64,000 bases of DNA from contig OY743171.1 of assembly GCA_963555705.1 (NCBI GenBank), positions 23,864,852 to 23,928,851 of the forward strand. The letters are read 5' to 3'. Source of the stretch: Ligustrum vulgare (lineage: Eukaryota > Streptophyta > Magnoliopsida > Lamiales > Oleaceae). The notes beneath the pieces were generated by a model. The model ran no database searches. It was not told the origin of the DNA and was given only the letters and a program-made list of their open reading frames with translations. Both the position numbers and the translations under genes were made by a program. Shown in pieces: positions 59,926-64,000 of this stretch (the first letter of the stretch is position 1; every line of letters begins with the position of its first letter).

Positions 59926-62900
59926 ATTTTGCATATTGAAAATCAATTGCATGCCCAAATATTCAAATATAATAATAGTACACTCCAATTTCACTTTCAA
60001 CATATTATATCATGGAGTCATTTGTATCATTCTATAGTGATACTAATCTGGGCATATTGAACCTTTCAATGATTTATACATGTATGTTCTTGCACTTTAT
60101 AAACTGCAATTTCTAATTTGCAGGAGCATAATCAATCATTGAAATAGATATCAATTTCGACATATAATCTACAATCATTTTACTTGAAATCCCAACGTAC
60201 CGCGATCAACTGCTACATCAAAGAATACTCCCAAAGTACCGAGATGAGAAACATACATTTTGATCTCACTCATTGGTATATCAAAGAGCTCAAACTAGTG
60301 ATTTAGACTATAGTCTATCCACCATATGTCATGCCAGTTCTATGAAAAATCTTGCGCGCAACGAGTCCTCTTTTACGACTGTGAAATATTTTTCATTTGT
60401 ACATATAATTACTGGCTTTACACATTTAAGCATTTGGACTTCAGGTCCTTGAACAATAATCATTTGGACTTCAGGTCCTTGAACAATAATCCCTACATTG
60501 GGGTTATATACTTGGCCAAAGTATTATAATTTCATCAACCTCATTTTCATAAGAGGGTATGTAGTCGAATTATTTATCGATTCCATCTCAATATAACATA
60601 GAGAGATCTCTTTATATGTTCTATCATCAGGTACCGAGTCTCTCATCATTTAACTATGTCTCTTTTACTCACTACGAGTATTTAGCCTCAAAGGGATCAT
60701 TTCAATCATTCAAGAGATATTTATTTTTTATTTTTTATTTTTGGAATCGATAGTTATTATGCTTCAGGCATAATTACGCTTCAGGCGTGTTTTCACCATA
60801 ATGTTCATAAACATTATATTATATCAATCGGCTAAAAATGCCATAACACATGTCATTCTTTTAGAGATATAATCTCAATCATATATCTAAATGCGCTTTG
60901 GTGGATTGTATACATATCACACTTTTACAAATCATAAAGCTTCATTAGCAAATCTTTATTTCATCATATTGACATGTTTGTATGTAGAATATTGCTGCAT
61001 GAGAAATATTCAAATTGTTCTCATAGCAAATAACTTGAGGCTTTTAATCTGCTAAATCATTTAGCAATATAATATTCTATTATCTCAACTAATTCGTAAA
61101 ATCATTAATGACTTTAAGATATATTCATGCTAGCATTTATCACTTTACTCGTAATATCATTACTTGAGCAAATAATCAATCATTCATTTTCTTAGTGAGA
61201 TAATTAATTTGCTTTTGAGAACAAACAACAATGATAATTTGTTAACCTGAATCTTCTGGTTCTTTAATGAATGTCATTTTGAATTCTTAATAAATCTCAT
61301 TTATTGAATTGGAATCTAACCAATCATTATAGAACTTCAGGTTCGGCAAGATATTTCACTTGTACATATTTATGAATTTCTGGTTCAATACAGTATACAT
61401 ATTTCACTTATACGTATGAACTTCTGGTTCAGCAAGATATTTCACTTGTACATATGTATGAACTTCTGGTTCAATACAGTATTCATTTTAGTATACCGAA
61501 AAAATCAGGTACAATATCCAAGGAAATATCTCATGATCTCAATCTTGTCGCCAAATCTTCCCTTATTTCGAAAAAGGTAATGATGCATTATCTCATTGTT
61601 CCCACCTTTTCAATAATTTATTCCATTATTTCTTAATGGAATCACTGACACGCGGAGCCACCGCTCTTTTACGCGTTGAATAATGCTTTTAAATAGATGA
61701 TTTGGGAAGAAGGCTAGATCCATAAAAAATGGATATCATACTTTCAAATATTCACAAATATTATTCCAATCTTCAAGTAAATGATTTGAGAAAAATTTAT
61801 CGAATTAGGCTCGAAAGATTGAGGTAAATCTTTTGATACACATTTAAAATATTTTTCTGTTTCCTTTCTCGAGTTTTATAAAGGCTGGAAAAATAAATCA
61901 CCGAAAGGTGAGTATGATGATTTTATCAAAAATAAATCTTCACTTTCTCAAAAGACGAGCGGAAATAGTGAAGTTTATCGATTTTAAATAGCCAAACATT
62001 TTTCATAGTTCATGCATCCCAAAATAACATTTTCTCGTAAGTTTTTCCTTCTTTACTTTCAAAAAAATGGAAGGATCAAAATTTCGACAGATCAAAACTA
62101 TCTGTGTATTTTGTGGATCAAAAGTGGGAAAAGATTTTTGGTATCTAGAAGCAACCGTGGATTTAGGAAAGAAATTGGAATCAAGCGAAAATGGAGTCCG
62201 GATTTAACTTTGTGAACTCAAGAATAGGTGGTGGTAGAGTACGGAGTATTCTTACTCTTGAGACACACCTCTTTATGTTTCTCAAAAGATCAGAGGTGGT
62301 ATGATACGATTAGAGTATGGAGTATTTCTTAGGATACGGCTACTCCCGAAATACATCTCTAATTTTGAGTATCATAAATGTTTCTCCTTTTGTATTTTGC
62401 ATGTATGACTTGTTTATACTTCTTCAGGAGCAATAATAATAATATCATTTCAGTATGTTTAGATGATAATTTTTATTTCTTCTGGAGTAAATATGTACTT
62501 CTTCTGGAATACATAAGTGCTCGTGCAAGAACTTTTCCAGACACTTATCATCTAATATTCATCTCATAATACTGATGAGATTATTTTCACATTAGTCATA
62601 TCTGTGCTATCATATGATATTATCTTATCATACATCAACATTTTTCTTGTTGGATAATTCATTTTATCTTATCTTTTCAATACAGATAATGGTAACTTCT
62701 GGTACCGTTTGATAAAATATTTTTATCAACATCCAACAATAATAATATCAACTTCTAATAAAAATTAGTTCGGGCCCCACAAGTTATTTCTATTTCACAT
62801 GCATGTTCCAATTGAGTGATTAACATGATTATTAAGGGGTCAGACACGCATGTTCCAATTGAGTGATTAACATGATTAATCAAATGCCTTTTAATATGCT

Positions 62901-63675
62901 TAATGTATTAAAAAGTATACTATCCTTTGGTGGACAGCACATTTTCCACTTTGGCTCATAGTAGTCCACCAACTTTGTGGACAGCTCAACTTTGGCTCAT
63001 CATGAAATTCTTTTCCTTCGTAGTCGTGTAGCTGAGATCTAAGTTTACAAGAACCTTATGATTTCCAGTTCCAATCATTTTAATATGCTTCACAGATTTT
63101 AATTCTGACTTCATTTTTCTCTCTTAATTTTCTGATGCATTAATCATTAGCAACTGAACAATTTCCAGCAATAAAACACCTGGCCAAATTCAATACCCTT
63201 TTCTTCATTACCGAATTTAATATTCCACCATTTTCCACTAACTTCTCACTACCAAATATAATAATATAATAATATTCCAATTTCACCACCAAATTAGTGT
63301 ACTTCACCATTCTATTACCGAATTTAATATATATATATACAGCAGCCCACTAACTTTGTGCAGCACTTTCTACTAATAATGAATGAATGTAATAATCCAC
63401 TACCTTTGTGATGCGCTTTCTACTTTGTGGAAAATATTCTTGATCGGCATAATAATTGTAGTCTGAGGTATCATCATACGTACACATGGACAGTGGTTGA
63501 TCCACCGCGTGATTCATCATAGGCCAGATCAAGCAGGAAATCAGCAGGATTCATGGAAAATTAGGAGAGAACCCAATAGATTCAAAATAATTCATGGCTT
63601 CATTCCCTTTACCAAAATATATACACTTCCCTTCAGATGGGTTCGCTGATTGGGATCCGGTGCCGGTGGCAGCTA

Positions 63676-63918
<243 letters not shown>

Positions 63919-64000
63919 TTAACGTTGCAGTTTTATGCACCTGTTTACGAAATATATCAAATTGTTCGATGACGAATTTTGAGGTAGTGGCGGAGAACGG

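Larger units (their letters stand above)
58663..63100 (-). mobile_element. Repeat-rich internal region of a retroelement
   Basis: It lies upstream (minus sense) of the PPT and LTR. No RT, integrase or gag motif was found. It holds five copies of a 65-70-bp motif, a 30-bp repeat array, and many scattered CTTCTGG/CTTCAGG words. Local duplications occur at 60428-60492, 61320-61480 and 62801-62880. The CTCTTTTTCC...GGTTTTGTCCCA motif is one I know from the region between pol and PPT of some plant copia elements. The left limit in the host gene is unclear. Confidence 0.5.

Overview
The window is plant nuclear DNA, most likely from a eudicot and possibly an asterid. It is AT-rich, built largely of nested transposable elements, and contains one clearly intact host gene, histone H4 (46655-46966, minus). 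The 5' end of an HCT-type acyltransferase gene lies at the right edge (63703-63915, minus). No bacterial, organellar, rRNA, tRNA or CRISPR feature was seen. The species call is inference; the transposon calls rest on terminal repeats, target-site duplications (TSDs), primer-binding sites (PBSs) and protein motifs read from the sequence.

Left third (1-27.9 kb). A minus-strand Ty3/gypsy-like fragment has an LTR containing three exact-length 420-bp tandem units. Next come two diverged copia-type LTRs and a non-autonomous hAT (5905-6446). A nearly identical-LTR CRM-like chromovirus (6455-13349, TSD GCTAC) landed in the hAT's own TSD. Then follow a Stowaway MITE, a FAR1/FRS-type Mutator element broken by two hAT insertions (about 14.35-19.39 kb), a decayed DUF1985/Ulp1 (C48) protease-type gene with a triplicated exon (20.6-24.4 kb), and a minus-strand MuDR transposase remnant (25.4-26.5 kb).

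Middle (27.96-43.98 kb). A minus-strand Helitron, with TC start, hairpin plus CTAG end and A/T flanks, carries exons of a GDT1/UPF0016-like gene. It is split by a young, full-length 10.9-kb Athila-like Ty3 element (31539-42452, TSD GAACA) with an unbroken 1797-residue Gag-Pol. The Athila-like element has a hairpin LTR terminus and two copies of a structured 3' non-coding module.

Right third (44-64 kb). A Stowaway is interrupted by an hAT. The H4 gene follows, then a run of Helitrons: an old remnant at 47.4 kb and others at 48651-51126, 51132-54729 and 55240-57723. These carry an RPA-like exon, RRM-protein exons, and a chimera of guanylyl-cyclase-like and delta-desaturase-like exons. A short LTR with its polypurine tract (PPT, 58446-58662, minus) is followed by about 4.5 kb of repeat-rich, probably retroelement-internal DNA up to the truncated HCT-like fragment.

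The genes do not form a pathway; the layout reads as an insertion history. The oldest layers are MITEs, hAT, Mutator and Helitron remnants. The most recent are the CRM-like and Athila-like insertions, each with almost identical LTR pairs.
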